The position numbers and the translations under genes were made by a program. From Actinomadura opuntiae (GTDB lineage: Bacteria > Actinomycetota > Actinomycetes > Streptosporangiales > Streptosporangiaceae), in contig NZ_JASNWF010000003.1 of NCBI RefSeq assembly GCF_030283205.1, forward strand, positions 186,001-250,000: a stretch of DNA of 64,000 bases, given 5' to 3'. Positions 34,816-42,722 of this stretch are shown here, in pieces (position 1 is the stretch's first letter; every line of letters begins with the position of its first letter). The notes beneath the pieces were generated by a model. The model saw only the letters and a program-made list of their open reading frames with translations. It was not told where the DNA came from and ran no database searches.

Positions 34816-35669
34816 CGGGCCCGCTCCGCGGCCCAGGGGCAGGTCAGCCGGGACGCCAGTGCGACGGCGGCACCGATCAGGATGCCGAGGACGCCGGTCA
34901 GCACCGCGGTGGCCCACAGCACATCGACGTCGCCGGTGGAAGTGGCCTGGATCAGCACGCCGCCGAGCCCGTGCCCCGCCGAGGCCAGATACTCGGCGCC
35001 GATCACGATGATCAGGGCGAGCGGGGCGGCGGTGCGCAGGCCCGCCATCAGGAACGGCAGCATCGAGGGCAGCACGACCCGGACGACCACCGCGAGCCGT
35101 CCGCAGCCGAGGACGCGGGCGGCATCGCGGGCCTGGGAGTCGACCTGCCCGACGCCGTAGACGGTGTTGAACAGCATCGGCCACCAGCAACCGAACGCGC
35201 CGACCACCACCTCCATGGTCTGGCCCTGGCCGAGCGCGAGGATCGCCAGCGGGATGAAGGCGACCGCCGGGACGGGACGCAGGATTTCGAACGGCAGCCC
35301 GAAGGCGCGGTAGGCCGACCGGCTGGATCCGAAGGCGACACCGATGACCACGGCCGCGGCCGAGCCGGTCACCACCGCCATCCCGACCGCGATGACCGTC
35401 GCCAGGACGGCGGCGGCGAAGCCGTCCGCCGTGACCAGCTCGCCCACCTGAGCGGCGAGCCGGCCCAGTCCGGGCACGGCCCACCGGCGCGGGCCCCACG
35501 CCGCCAGCATCTGCACCGTCAGCGCCAGCGACGCGAGCCCGAGTCCCCCGCGCAACGCCGTACGCACCTTCGGACCGCTCATGTGCGCCAGGTACCGCCA
35601 TCGCCGGGCGGGCACTGGGCTGGTTTCTCTGGACGTGGTCGGCTCCTCACCTGAGGTGTTGCAGGTCAC
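34812..35669 (-). CDS. NitT/TauT-type ABC permease (first)
   Basis: 285 residues from GTG 35669; ATG 35582 would give 256, closer to the other permease, and I cannot decide. The EAA loop is VDSQARDAARVLGCGRLAVV with VVLPSMLPFLMAGLRTA, and EILRPVPAVAFIPLAILALG is the conserved helix before it. Two different permeases rather than one homodimer is usual for only part of this family. Directly upstream lies a region with direct repeats, the likely promoter of the transport part. Confidence 0.9.
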   Translation of the reverse strand: MTCNTSGEEPTTSRETSPVPARRWRYLAHMSGPKVRTALRGGLGLASLALTVQMLAAWGPRRWAVPGLGRLAAQVGELVTADGFAAAVLATVIAVGMAVVTGSAAAVVIGVAFGSSRSAYRAFGLPFEILRPVPAVAFIPLAILALGQGQTMEVVVGAFGCWWPMLFNTVYGVGQVDSQARDAARVLGCGRLAVVVRVVLPSMLPFLMAGLRTAAPLALIIVIGAEYLASAGHGLGGVLIQATSTGDVDVLWATAVLTGVLGILIGAAVALASRLTCPWAAERAR

Positions 35670-35688
35670 ATCGAGTCTTCATTTTGAC

Positions 35689-35717
35689 GTCCTGAAGGTC
35701 AAGACTTATGTCCTGAA
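35689..35717. promoter_or_regulatory. Direct repeats upstream of ABC genes
   Basis: GTCCTGAA occurs at 35689-35696 and 35710-35717, 21 bp apart (two helix turns), and a TTGAC/GTCAA inverted repeat (35684-35702) overlaps the first. The same core, GTCCTGAT, occurs at 38856-38863 in the region between the IclR remnant and the TAXI gene, which suggests one regulator for both promoters. Confidence 0.4.
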
Positions 35718-35821
35718 AATCGGATCTGCTTGCGCGCGTGTTCCCGGGTGCGCGTCTCACCTGCCAAAAGGGTGCGCCGAAGGCCCGATCGGCGCGGTGG
35801 GCGCCGGGCCTCGGCAGTCGA

Positions 35822-36922
35822 TCAAGGGTGGACGACCGCCATCCACATCGGTTCCGCGCGGGACAGGACGGCCGCCATCGCTTCGGGCGCGTCGCGGAGC
35901 GCGAACCGGTGGGTGATCAGCTCGTCGGCCCGGAGCCGTCCGGAGGCCAGCAGCCCGAGCACGGCGGAGGTGTCCTCACGCGTGCAGCCGCGGGTGCCGA
36001 CGACCTTCCAGCACCGGGTCATGATGACGCGGATGGGGAACGGCAGCCGGTCACCGCTCCCGCCCATGTGGACCAGGGTCCCGCCGGTCGCCAGCGCCTC
36101 CATCGCCTGCGCCGTGCCGGGGCCGCCGGGCAGGTAGTCCAGCACCGCGTCGGCGCCTTCGGGCAGCAGTTCGCGAAGCCGACCGGTCAGCGCCCCCGTC
36201 TCCGCCCAGTCGGTGCCGAGATCCTCCAGCGCGACCGTGCGGACCGGCACCGAGCCGGCGAGAGGCCGCACCGCCTCCAGCCGCTCGGCCGACCTCCCGA
36301 CCAGGATCAGCTCTCCCACCTGGAACGATTCGGCCAGCTTGGCGGTCGCGGTGCCCATCGCACCGGTCGCCGCGGTCACCACGACACTGGCGCCCGGGTG
36401 CAGGCCCGCGCCGGTCAGCGCCCGGTGGGCGTTGCCCAGTTCGTGGAGCTTGGCGGCGATGTCGAAGCCGACGTGGTCGGGCAGCGGATCGACCAGCCGT
36501 ACCGGAACCCGGACGTACTCGGCGAGCCCGCCGTCGTGGTAGCGGGCGTACATCTCCATCGGCCCGGTCCCGAACGCGGCATTGCCGATCATCGCGGCCT
36601 GGGCGCACATCTGCTGCCGCGCGGTCGTGCAGTACCGGCACGACCCGCACGACAGCATCGGATGCACCCGGACCCGCGCCCCCACCAGGGACCGCCCGGT
36701 GTCCGCCCCCGCGTCGACCACCGTGCCGGCCACCTCGTGCCCGGGCGTGCTGGGCAGGTGGGTGAAGCGTCCACGCGCCAGGTGCTTGACGATGCTGGGG
36801 GCCAGACCCGCCGAGGCGACCTTGACCAGCACGTCCTCGGGGCCGAGCTCGGGCACCGGCGCCCGGTCCAGATGCAGGTCGAGGGAGCCCTCCCGGACGC
36901 GGACCGCGAGCATGTCCGTCAT
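35822..36922 (-). CDS. Zinc-type alcohol dehydrogenase (MDR family)
   Basis: 366 residues. Structural-zinc lobe CGSCRYCTTARQQMC with four Cys, TPGHEVAGTVVD with the catalytic-site His-Glu, and VVTAATGAMGTATAKLAESF for NAD(P). At the place of the usual first catalytic-zinc Cys ('G.C.SD') the sequence is GLAPSIVKHL with no Cys, so zinc ligation may differ. ATGA overlap with the bicupin gene. Likely oxidises or reduces an intermediate of the pathway served by the ABC transporter; the 150-bp gap before the permease holds a promoter. Confidence 0.9.
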   Translation of the reverse strand: MTDMLAVRVREGSLDLHLDRAPVPELGPEDVLVKVASAGLAPSIVKHLARGRFTHLPSTPGHEVAGTVVDAGADTGRSLVGARVRVHPMLSCGSCRYCTTARQQMCAQAAMIGNAAFGTGPMEMYARYHDGGLAEYVRVPVRLVDPLPDHVGFDIAAKLHELGNAHRALTGAGLHPGASVVVTAATGAMGTATAKLAESFQVGELILVGRSAERLEAVRPLAGSVPVRTVALEDLGTDWAETGALTGRLRELLPEGADAVLDYLPGGPGTAQAMEALATGGTLVHMGGSGDRLPFPIRVIMTRCWKVVGTRGCTREDTSAVLGLLASGRLRADELITHRFALRDAPEAMAAVLSRAEPMWMAVVHP

Positions 36923-37884
36923 CGCAGCGCCTCCAGTTCGGCCGAAGTGATCGGACGGGCCTTCTTGGTCGTCTCGGCCACCTGCGGCATGGTCTCGACG
37001 GTGGCCACCACCAGGTGCGTGCTGGGCCCGGAGTGGAGACCGGCAAAGGCGACACCGCGCGGGATGCGAACGAAGTCGCCCGGCACGAGGTCGACCGTGC
37101 CACGCTGCGTCACCAGGGTCCGGGTCCCGCTGACCTGGTACTGGATCTCGTCGGCGTCGAGGTGGCGGCGGTAGAGCCGACCGTCGGACGAGGCGGCCAC
37201 CACCTGCCCGATGAGGATCTGCGGGGTCGCGTACAGCCAGGCCGTCTGCCCGCAGCGCACCAAGGGGATGCGGGCGTCGGTGCGCTTGGCCCGACCGATC
37301 AGGAGCCGCTCGTCGGCCGGCGCGACACCGATGCCCTCGCCCTGCCCGCCGCGCATCGCGGTGATCATTTCGTTCTGCACGACCGGTTCCCAGCCGGGGA
37401 AGGGCGTCTCCAGGCATTCGGCGACCCGGGTCGGCGGGAGGCGTTCCACGACCGGGCCGGGGCTGTAGAAGAGCAGGTGGATGTCGGCGTCGCCGAGGTT
37501 GTCGTGCGCCACCCCGGTCGGGATGCGGGAGAAGTCACCGGCGGTGTGGGTGATCGTCCCGAGCTCGCTGATCAGGACCCGGCGGCCGGCCACCTGGTAG
37601 GAGAACTCCTCCACATCGGCGTTGCGGTGGTAGAACCCCTGGCGGCCGGTCATCGTCTGGATCTCCATCCGCAGGGAGTCGCTCTGGAACAGGCCCTTCG
37701 GGTGGGTGCGGCCGCGGTTGACGTACTCGGGGCTGAAGTGGACGACCTCGATCGGGTCGTGGTCGCGCAGGGCGCGCGCGCTGATCGGCAGCGGCTCGCC
37801 GATCAGGAGCTCCTCCCGGCGCTCCAGCACCATGGGCGGTCCGGCGAAGGGGAAGGCGTCCAGGTGCTCATGCACGAGGCCCAT
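36919..37884 (-). CDS. Bicupin protein, homogentisate-dioxygenase-like
   Basis: 321 residues from ATG 37884. Two cupin modules. N-terminal (about 100-150): FYHRNADVEEFSYQVAGRR, then GDFSRIPTGVAHDN with the full His/Glu/His set. C-terminal (about 240-290): YRRHLDADEIQYQVSGTRTL then GDFVRIPRGVAFAG, where the last His is Phe, so this site is probably empty. The 'NADVEEF.YQV.G' wording is close to homogentisate and other ring-cleavage dioxygenases. One base separates it from the TAXI gene; ATGA overlap with the dehydrogenase. A ring-cleaving or oxidative step is the likely role. Confidence 0.85.
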   Translation of the reverse strand: MGLVHEHLDAFPFAGPPMVLERREELLIGEPLPISARALRDHDPIEVVHFSPEYVNRGRTHPKGLFQSDSLRMEIQTMTGRQGFYHRNADVEEFSYQVAGRRVLISELGTITHTAGDFSRIPTGVAHDNLGDADIHLLFYSPGPVVERLPPTRVAECLETPFPGWEPVVQNEMITAMRGGQGEGIGVAPADERLLIGRAKRTDARIPLVRCGQTAWLYATPQILIGQVVAASSDGRLYRRHLDADEIQYQVSGTRTLVTQRGTVDLVPGDFVRIPRGVAFAGLHSGPSTHLVVATVETMPQVAETTKKARPITSAELEALR

Positions 37885-37885
37885 G

Positions 37886-38797
37886 TCAGAGGTATCCCCT
37901 CTCCTTGTAGAAGGCCGCCGCACCAGGATGTAGCGGTACCGGCGGATCCAGCGGCAGGCTGCGCATGTCGATCGGACTGGTCATCGCGGCCGTCGGTCCG
38001 GTGAACCGGCCGGAGATCCGGTCTTTCTGCTCCTCCAGCGCCTCCAGCACCAGGCGCGCGGTCTCGTCCGGCAGGTCCTCGCCGCAGTACAGGATCCAGC
38101 CGGAGAAATCGATCGTCGGCACGTCCCGCTCGACTCCCCGCAACCGTCCCTTGCGCAGCACGCCCGGCCGCATCCCCAGCTCGGCGCAGCGGGCCAGGAC
38201 GTCGGCCTCGATCGGCAGGTAGTCCAGCTCATGGGTTTCGCTGATCCGCTTCCACCGCCAGGTCATGACCGCCTCGTCGAAGACCGCGTCGAACGACGGG
38301 TCGACCGGCACCGACTCCGGGAGATTGGGGTACTTGGGCCGGTCGTGCAGGATCCGGCCGCCCCACGACTCCAGGTCGGCGACCGTGAAGCCGTAGAGGG
38401 AGAACAGCTGCTCCAGCGCGATGGCGGCGGGGTGGCCCGACTCTCGCGTGGGCATCGAGATCTTCAGTGGAAGCCGCCGATCGCGCACATCGCGCAGGTT
38501 CGCGACGCCGTGCTCCTTGCGCACCGCCAGCACGAGTTGGTCGTCGTGCGCGAAGCAGGCCAGGGTGCGCAGGCCCTCCTCGCCGCTCAGATGCCACGCC
38601 GGCGTGGTGATCGCCGCCTGGTAGTGCCCCTGCCTGACCAGCTCGGGGCCGTTCAGGGCCAGTTCCGCGTACGGGGTGCCGGTGACCGTCGAGACCGTCG
38701 AGCCGTGCGGCAGCCCGCCCCGCGCGAGACCGTGCGCGATCAGGCTGCCGACGTCGGTGAAGTTGCCGCCGGGACAGAGAAGCTTGAGATCTACCAC
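37886..38797 (-). CDS. TAXI/NMT1-type substrate-binding-like protein without signal peptide
   Basis: About 303 residues from GTG 38797, chosen for AAGGGAG 6 bases before; ATG 38848 would add 17. VDLKLLCPGGNFTDVGSLIA opens a periplasmic-binding fold, PLKISMPTRESGHPAAIALE and LYGFTVADLESWGG are typical of TAXI proteins, and the end PLHPGAAAFYKERGYL is the TAXI C-terminal signature. No signal sequence or lipobox is seen with either start, so it may act in the cytosol as a ligand sensor or enzyme. First gene of the cluster, facing the IclR remnant. Confidence 0.75.
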   Translation of the reverse strand: MVDLKLLCPGGNFTDVGSLIAHGLARGGLPHGSTVSTVTGTPYAELALNGPELVRQGHYQAAITTPAWHLSGEEGLRTLACFAHDDQLVLAVRKEHGVANLRDVRDRRLPLKISMPTRESGHPAAIALEQLFSLYGFTVADLESWGGRILHDRPKYPNLPESVPVDPSFDAVFDEAVMTWRWKRISETHELDYLPIEADVLARCAELGMRPGVLRKGRLRGVERDVPTIDFSGWILYCGEDLPDETARLVLEALEEQKDRISGRFTGPTAAMTSPIDMRSLPLDPPVPLHPGAAAFYKERGYL

Positions 38798-38846
38798 CGT
38801 GTTCTCCCTTGCGAAGGTTCCGGCAGAGTATCCTGTCTCGTAATTC

Positions 38847-39420
38847 ATGACTAGAGTCCTGATAAGCGGGACTGCCAACGGACACCGCCCGACTCCGCAG
38901 AACCACGAGGAGCAGCGGCCCGCGGGGTACCGGCTCGGGCCGAGAGTCTTCGAGCGGGCGCGGCTGGCCCGCAAGGGGATCCGGGCTGTCGGAGGTCGCG
39001 CGGCCGGTGATGCGGGAACTGGCCGACCGGGTCGGCGAGGCCGTGCTGCTGACGCGCCGGACGGGCGCGACGGTGGTCTGCCTCGAGCGGGAGGAGGCCG
39101 ACCACCCCGTCCGGCTGTCCTACGAACGAGGCCATGTACTGCCCGTCAACGCGGGGGCCTCGGCGCTGGTCCTGCTGGCCTGGGCGCCGGACAAGGAGAT
39201 CGACGAGATCATCCAGAACAGCGGGCTGCCCAGATTCACCGGAGCGACGGTGACCGACACCGGCGTGCTGCATGAGCGGCTGGCGATGATCCGCGAGTGC
39301 GGAACGGCGGTCTCGCGCGGCGAACTGGACGAGGACGCAGGCGGCACCGCGCTCCTCATACCGCGCGACTCGTCGCTGCGGCTGGAGTTCCACCGGGCCG
39401 CCGTCCGTCCCGTGCCGCCG
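38847..39420 (+). pseudogene. IclR-family regulator lacking its DNA-binding domain
   Basis: The frame from ATG 38847 reaches GYRLGPRVFERARLARKG at about 38930-38985; a frameshift then leads to EVARPVMRELADRVGEAVLL and RTGATVVCLEREEADHPVRL, the IclR effector domain, to about 39400. The N-terminal winged helix of about 60 residues is not encoded, and the final 40 residues (VAAPVRD...VAALSVSGP) are lost. It once controlled the divergent TAXI/bicupin genes. It cannot bind DNA as it stands. Confidence 0.75.
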
Positions 39421-39562
39421 CCCGCCTGCCAGCTCGGACGGCCTGCCTCAAGCCGACCCGGACGGACGTCGCCGTGCTGCCGCACCAAACGCGGCGGCTC
39501 GTGCCCATGCCATTCGGCCCCTGCGACTCGGGCAGACCGCACCACGCTCAAAAGGGTCGGTG

Positions 39563-40018
39563 TTATCCGTCGACGAGTCGTGACAGCAGGGTGATGAATC
39601 GGCGCCGCTGGGCGGCCGTCAGAGGCGCGAGAAATTCGTCCTGGATGCCGTCGATGACCTTGTCGAGTTCGAGGAGCCGTTCGACGCCCGCCGGTGTGAT
39701 CGTGACGATGTTCCGCCGCTTGTGGGCGGGATCGGCCGCGCGCTCGACGAGGTCGCGGGACTCGAGCTTGGTCAGGGCGGCGGTCACGTCGCTGCGGTCG
39801 ATCCCGGTCATGCGGCCGAGGTCGGCCTGGCTCGCGGGCCCCCACTCCTCCAGCGCGGCGAGGAGCCGGTAGTGGTAGCTGCGCAGTCCGTCGCCGTGGG
39901 CCTCGAAACCAGCGCCGAGCAGGCCCGATGCGCGTGCGTGCGCTCGGCTGACCAGCCAGGTCGCGCGTCCTTGGAGCCGGGCGGGCGTACGGCCGGCGTC
40001 GTGATGGGGCATGGGCAC
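39563..40018 (-). CDS. MarR-family transcriptional regulator
   Basis: 151 residues from GTG 40018 (or ATG 40012). ALEEWGPASQADLGRMTGID and RSDVTAALTKLESRDLVERA form the winged helix, AHKRRNIVTITPAGVERLLE the wing and following helix. Dimerisation helices at both ends (LVSRAHARASGLLGAGFEAH; FLAPLTAAQRRRFITLLSRL). It is divergent from the gene at 40205 across a region with a perfect palindrome, its probable operator. Confidence 0.92.
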   Translation of the reverse strand: MPMPHHDAGRTPARLQGRATWLVSRAHARASGLLGAGFEAHGDGLRSYHYRLLAALEEWGPASQADLGRMTGIDRSDVTAALTKLESRDLVERAADPAHKRRNIVTITPAGVERLLELDKVIDGIQDEFLAPLTAAQRRRFITLLSRLVDG

Positions 40019-40046
40019 CCGCCAAGTCTAATAGTTGTGGGTCGCG

Positions 40047-40081
40047 CCAACACTCGCTATGTTGGCCATACCAACACTCGA
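40047..40081. promoter_or_regulatory. MarR operator: palindrome plus direct repeat
   Basis: GCCAACA-CTCGCTA-TGTTGGC is a perfect 7-bp inverted repeat (40047-40067). CCAACACTCG recurs at 40072-40081, 24 bp from the first copy. Lies 29 bases upstream of the MarR start and 124 bases before 40205. Confidence 0.6.
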
Positions 40082-40204
40082 AGCCGGGTTCACCGCCCCG
40101 GTGTCCGCCCATCCACGACGACCCTTCATGGGGCCGGGCGAGATTTTCGGCCATGCCGCCGAACCGCGGCCGGTCTCGAAATCCGCCGCCAAGGAGATCT
40201 GACA

Positions 40205-40879
40205 GTGAACACTTCGCCGAAAACCGAATCCGGCCGCGTTCTCGTCATCGGACGCAGCCCCAGCGTGCTCCTCGCCACCGTCGACATTCTGCGCGCCAAA
40301 GGCTATTCCGCGGACACCACGAACCAGTTCGACCGGGTCCTCGACGACTACGACGTCACCGATCTCGACGTCCTGGTCTTCGGCGGCATGGTCCCCGCCG
40401 ACACGAAGCGACGCTTGCGCGAGGCCGTCTCCGCGCGCAACCCGGACGTGACCTTCGTCCAGGGCCTCGCCGGCATCGCTGGTCTCATCGCCGCCCAGGT
40501 ACAAGCCGCCTCGGCCGGAACGTCCGAAGGCGGCGAGGTCGTCTACGACGCCGCACAGCGCTCGATACGGCTCGCGCTCGACGATGCCGCCACCGTCACC
40601 GTCGAGGCGTGGTGGCACACATCGTTCGTCCCCCCGGAGCCCAAGAGCGCGTCGGGGCTCGTGTTCGACGGCCGACTCGACGCGGGAATGCACGTCATCC
40701 CGCTCCCTGGCCAGGTGCCGCCCGAAGCGTCCTTCGCCGCCGTCACCATCGGCTCGTCCGTCCGCGTCTTCACCGTCGGCCCCATGCCCGACGCCGTCAG
40801 GCGGCTGGCGCCCACCTCGGCCGCCGACGATCGGCTTCCCCAGGTCGACCGGGTCACGACCGGCGACGACGACCGGTAA
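40205..40879 (+). CDS. Unknown protein with Rossmann/receiver-like N-terminal domain
   Basis: 224 residues from GTG 40205 after AAGGAG. The first 95 residues alternate strand and helix (RVLVIGRSPSVLLATVDILR, then LDVLVFGGMVPADTKRRLRE and VTFVQGLAGIAGLIAAQVQA), like a receiver or Rossmann domain without the phospho-acceptor set. The second half is beta-rich (EVVYDAAQRSIRLALDD, WWHTSFVPPEPKSASGLVFD, AAVTIGSSVRVFTVG). I know no family. Divergent from MarR, so it is probably the gene that MarR controls. Confidence 0.65.
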   Translation: MNTSPKTESGRVLVIGRSPSVLLATVDILRAKGYSADTTNQFDRVLDDYDVTDLDVLVFGGMVPADTKRRLREAVSARNPDVTFVQGLAGIAGLIAAQVQAASAGTSEGGEVVYDAAQRSIRLALDDAATVTVEAWWHTSFVPPEPKSASGLVFDGRLDAGMHVIPLPGQVPPEASFAAVTIGSSVRVFTVGPMPDAVRRLAPTSAADDRLPQVDRVTTGDDDR

Positions 40880-40907
40880 CGCGACCGCAGCGGCACCGCG
40901 CCGTCCG

Positions 40908-41163
40908 GTCATCGCCTTCGCGCGGTTCCTGGTCGTGCTCGACGGCACGATCATGATCGTCACGCTCCCGAGCATCCAGGGCTCGCTGAAGATCTCTCCG
41001 GCCGACCTGAACTGGGTGGTCAACGCGTACTCGCTGACGTTCGGCGGGGCTGATGCTCGTCGCCGGGCGGGTCGGCGACGTCTACGGCCGCAAGCGGGTC
41101 TTCCGGACCGGCCTGGTGCTGTTCGGCGCGGCCTCGCTGTTCGGCGGGCCGGCCCCCACCGGC
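40908..41163 (+). pseudogene. MFS exporter, N-terminal remnant
   Basis: VIAFARFLVVLDGTIMIVTL, then DLNWVVNAYSLTFGG to about 41047; after a one-base shift LMLVAGRVGDVYGRKRVFRT and LFGAASLFGG to 41163. These are helices 1-3 and motif A of a DHA2 exporter. The other 11 helices are missing, and the sequence runs directly into a LysR C-terminus. Confidence 0.7.
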
Positions 41164-41216
41164 GGGATACGTAATTTTCGGCAGGCACAGCGCCCGGCGC
41201 AGCCCCCGAGCGGCCG

Positions 41217-41483
41217 GCCGATCCCGCGCGGCCCGGTGACCCGCACCGTCCAGGAGATCCTCGCCAACGTCGCCGCGAACCAGGGCGTCACGCCGGTGCC
41301 TGCGCACGCCGTCAAGTACTTCGCCCCGGCGACATCGCCTACATTCCGATCCACGACTCGCCCGGCCTCGAATGGGCGCTCATCTGGCGGAACTCGGGAG
41401 AGCCGTCGCTCGTCCGCGCCTTCGCCCAGATCGCTCAGCACCTGCGTGAGCGCCGACGACGGTCGAGCGGCCGCCCCGCCTGA
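41217..41483 (+). pseudogene. LysR regulator, C-terminal remnant
   Basis: RTVQEILANVAANQGVTPVP with AHAVKYFA to about 41325, then in the next frame DIAYIPIHDSPGLEWALIWR and LVRAFAQIAQHLRE, ending at TGA 41481-41483. This is the last third of a LysR effector domain, resembling the ends of the LysR proteins at 3718 and 41626. The join to the MFS remnant marks a deletion between the two genes. Confidence 0.65.
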
Positions 41484-41625
41484 TCGTGGTCGCCGCCCTG
41501 ATCGCGGGCCCCGCCGGAGCCGGTCCCTCGTCCCGCCGCCGCGGTCGCGTGTCCATCCGCAGGATCGAACTGCTCGCCGGAGCGCGTGAGCAGTTCCGGG
41601 ATCGGGCAATGCGCAACCGTTCGCC

Positions 41626-42555
41626 CTACGAAGCGGGGCGGCCGCGTGCCGCCGCGAATGTCGCGGCGGTGTCGGCGAGAGCGCGGATGCGGGCGTTCTC
41701 GCGGGCGGTCACCCAGATGGGACCGATCGGCATGGCGGAAAGGTCGTGGATGGGGATGAGCGCGATGTCGTCGCGGTGGGCGAGCTGCGCGGTGAAGGCG
41801 TCGATGCTCGGATGGACGATGTGTCCGCGCGCGACCGCGGCCGTCGCCACCCCGTAGGCATCGTCGTCGCCGAGGTCGTAGGTGCGGTGAATCGGTTCGC
41901 CCGAGGGGGTGGCCGGTGGGATGAAGTGGTCGAAGAGGGCGCGGGGGAACAGGGCCGGCCGTGTGGCGGTGCGGCGGCCGGCGAGGTCCTCGATCGATAT
42001 CGAGTCCCGGCCCGCCAGCGGATCGGCGGCCGCGACCGCCAGTACCCGGGAGGCGTGGTGGATCGCCGGACCTGCGGTCAGGTCGGACTGCTCGCGGGGG
42101 TCGAGGATCAGGTAGGAGATCAGGACATCGATCTCGTTCCGCCGGAGCGGTTCGTAGAGGGCGCGATAAGGGATGTGACTGAGGGCGATCCGGCTTCCGG
42201 GATGGCGGGCCTCGTGGGCGCGGACCAGGCGGTTGAGGGTTTCTCCACCGGTCGGCAGAAGGAATCCGATGCGCAGCGTCCCGGCGATCTGGCCGGCCTC
42301 GGCGCGGGCGTTGCGGAGAGCGTCCTGCAGCATCCGGTAAGCGGGTTCCGCCTCGGTGCGGAACCGGCGCCCCAGCGGGGTGAGGCGGACGCGGCGGCTC
42401 GTGCGTTCGAACAACGGTGCGCCGATGTGGCGTTCCAGGGCGGCCACGGCCCGGCTCACCTGGGGCTGGGTGAGGAGGAGCCGCTCGGCGGTGCGGCCGA
42501 AATGCAGTTCCTCGGCCAGTGTCAGGAAGACTTCCAGTTGCCGCGCGTCCGTCAA
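41626..42555 (-). CDS. LysR-family transcriptional regulator
   Basis: 309 residues from TTG 42555 (MTDARQLEVFLTLAEELHFG). The HTH (RTAERLLLTQPQVSRAVAAL) and GAPLFERTSRRVRLTPLG linker are intact, followed by a complete effector-binding domain (GTLRIGFLLPTGGETLNRLV to DIALIPIHDLSAMPIGPIWV). Closely related in wording to the broken LysR at 3718. Divergent from the MFS exporter at 42723 with 167 bp between, so it probably activates that gene in response to a compound the pump expels. Confidence 0.92.
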   Translation of the reverse strand: MTDARQLEVFLTLAEELHFGRTAERLLLTQPQVSRAVAALERHIGAPLFERTSRRVRLTPLGRRFRTEAEPAYRMLQDALRNARAEAGQIAGTLRIGFLLPTGGETLNRLVRAHEARHPGSRIALSHIPYRALYEPLRRNEIDVLISYLILDPREQSDLTAGPAIHHASRVLAVAAADPLAGRDSISIEDLAGRRTATRPALFPRALFDHFIPPATPSGEPIHRTYDLGDDDAYGVATAAVARGHIVHPSIDAFTAQLAHRDDIALIPIHDLSAMPIGPIWVTARENARIRALADTAATFAAARGRPAS

Positions 42556-42607
42556 TCGAGGTCACCCGCCCCGGGTCGGTCACGATCCATGCAGTTCCGG
42601 CATCGAT

Positions 42608-42621
42608 CGTTGCACACAACG
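42608..42621. promoter_or_regulatory. Possible LysR operator
   Basis: CGTTG-CACA-CAACG lies in the middle of the LysR/MFS divergent region, inside a wider GATCG/CGATC pair (42604-42646). Short arms, so tentative. Confidence 0.3.
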
Positions 42622-42722
42622 GTGTTGCTGGTCGATCTCGCCGCCCTGCACGCTCGAAGGAAGGGATCAGGCAGGGAGTTCGGTGTGGACGGGGCAGCCG
42701 GTCGCGCCGCCGAGGAGGACCC

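Noticed and set aside
38846..38849. tCATGa as a shared start for both the TAXI gene and the IclR remnant
   Set aside because: For the TAXI gene GTG 38797 has a much better ribosome site, so the shared palindromic start is probably chance.
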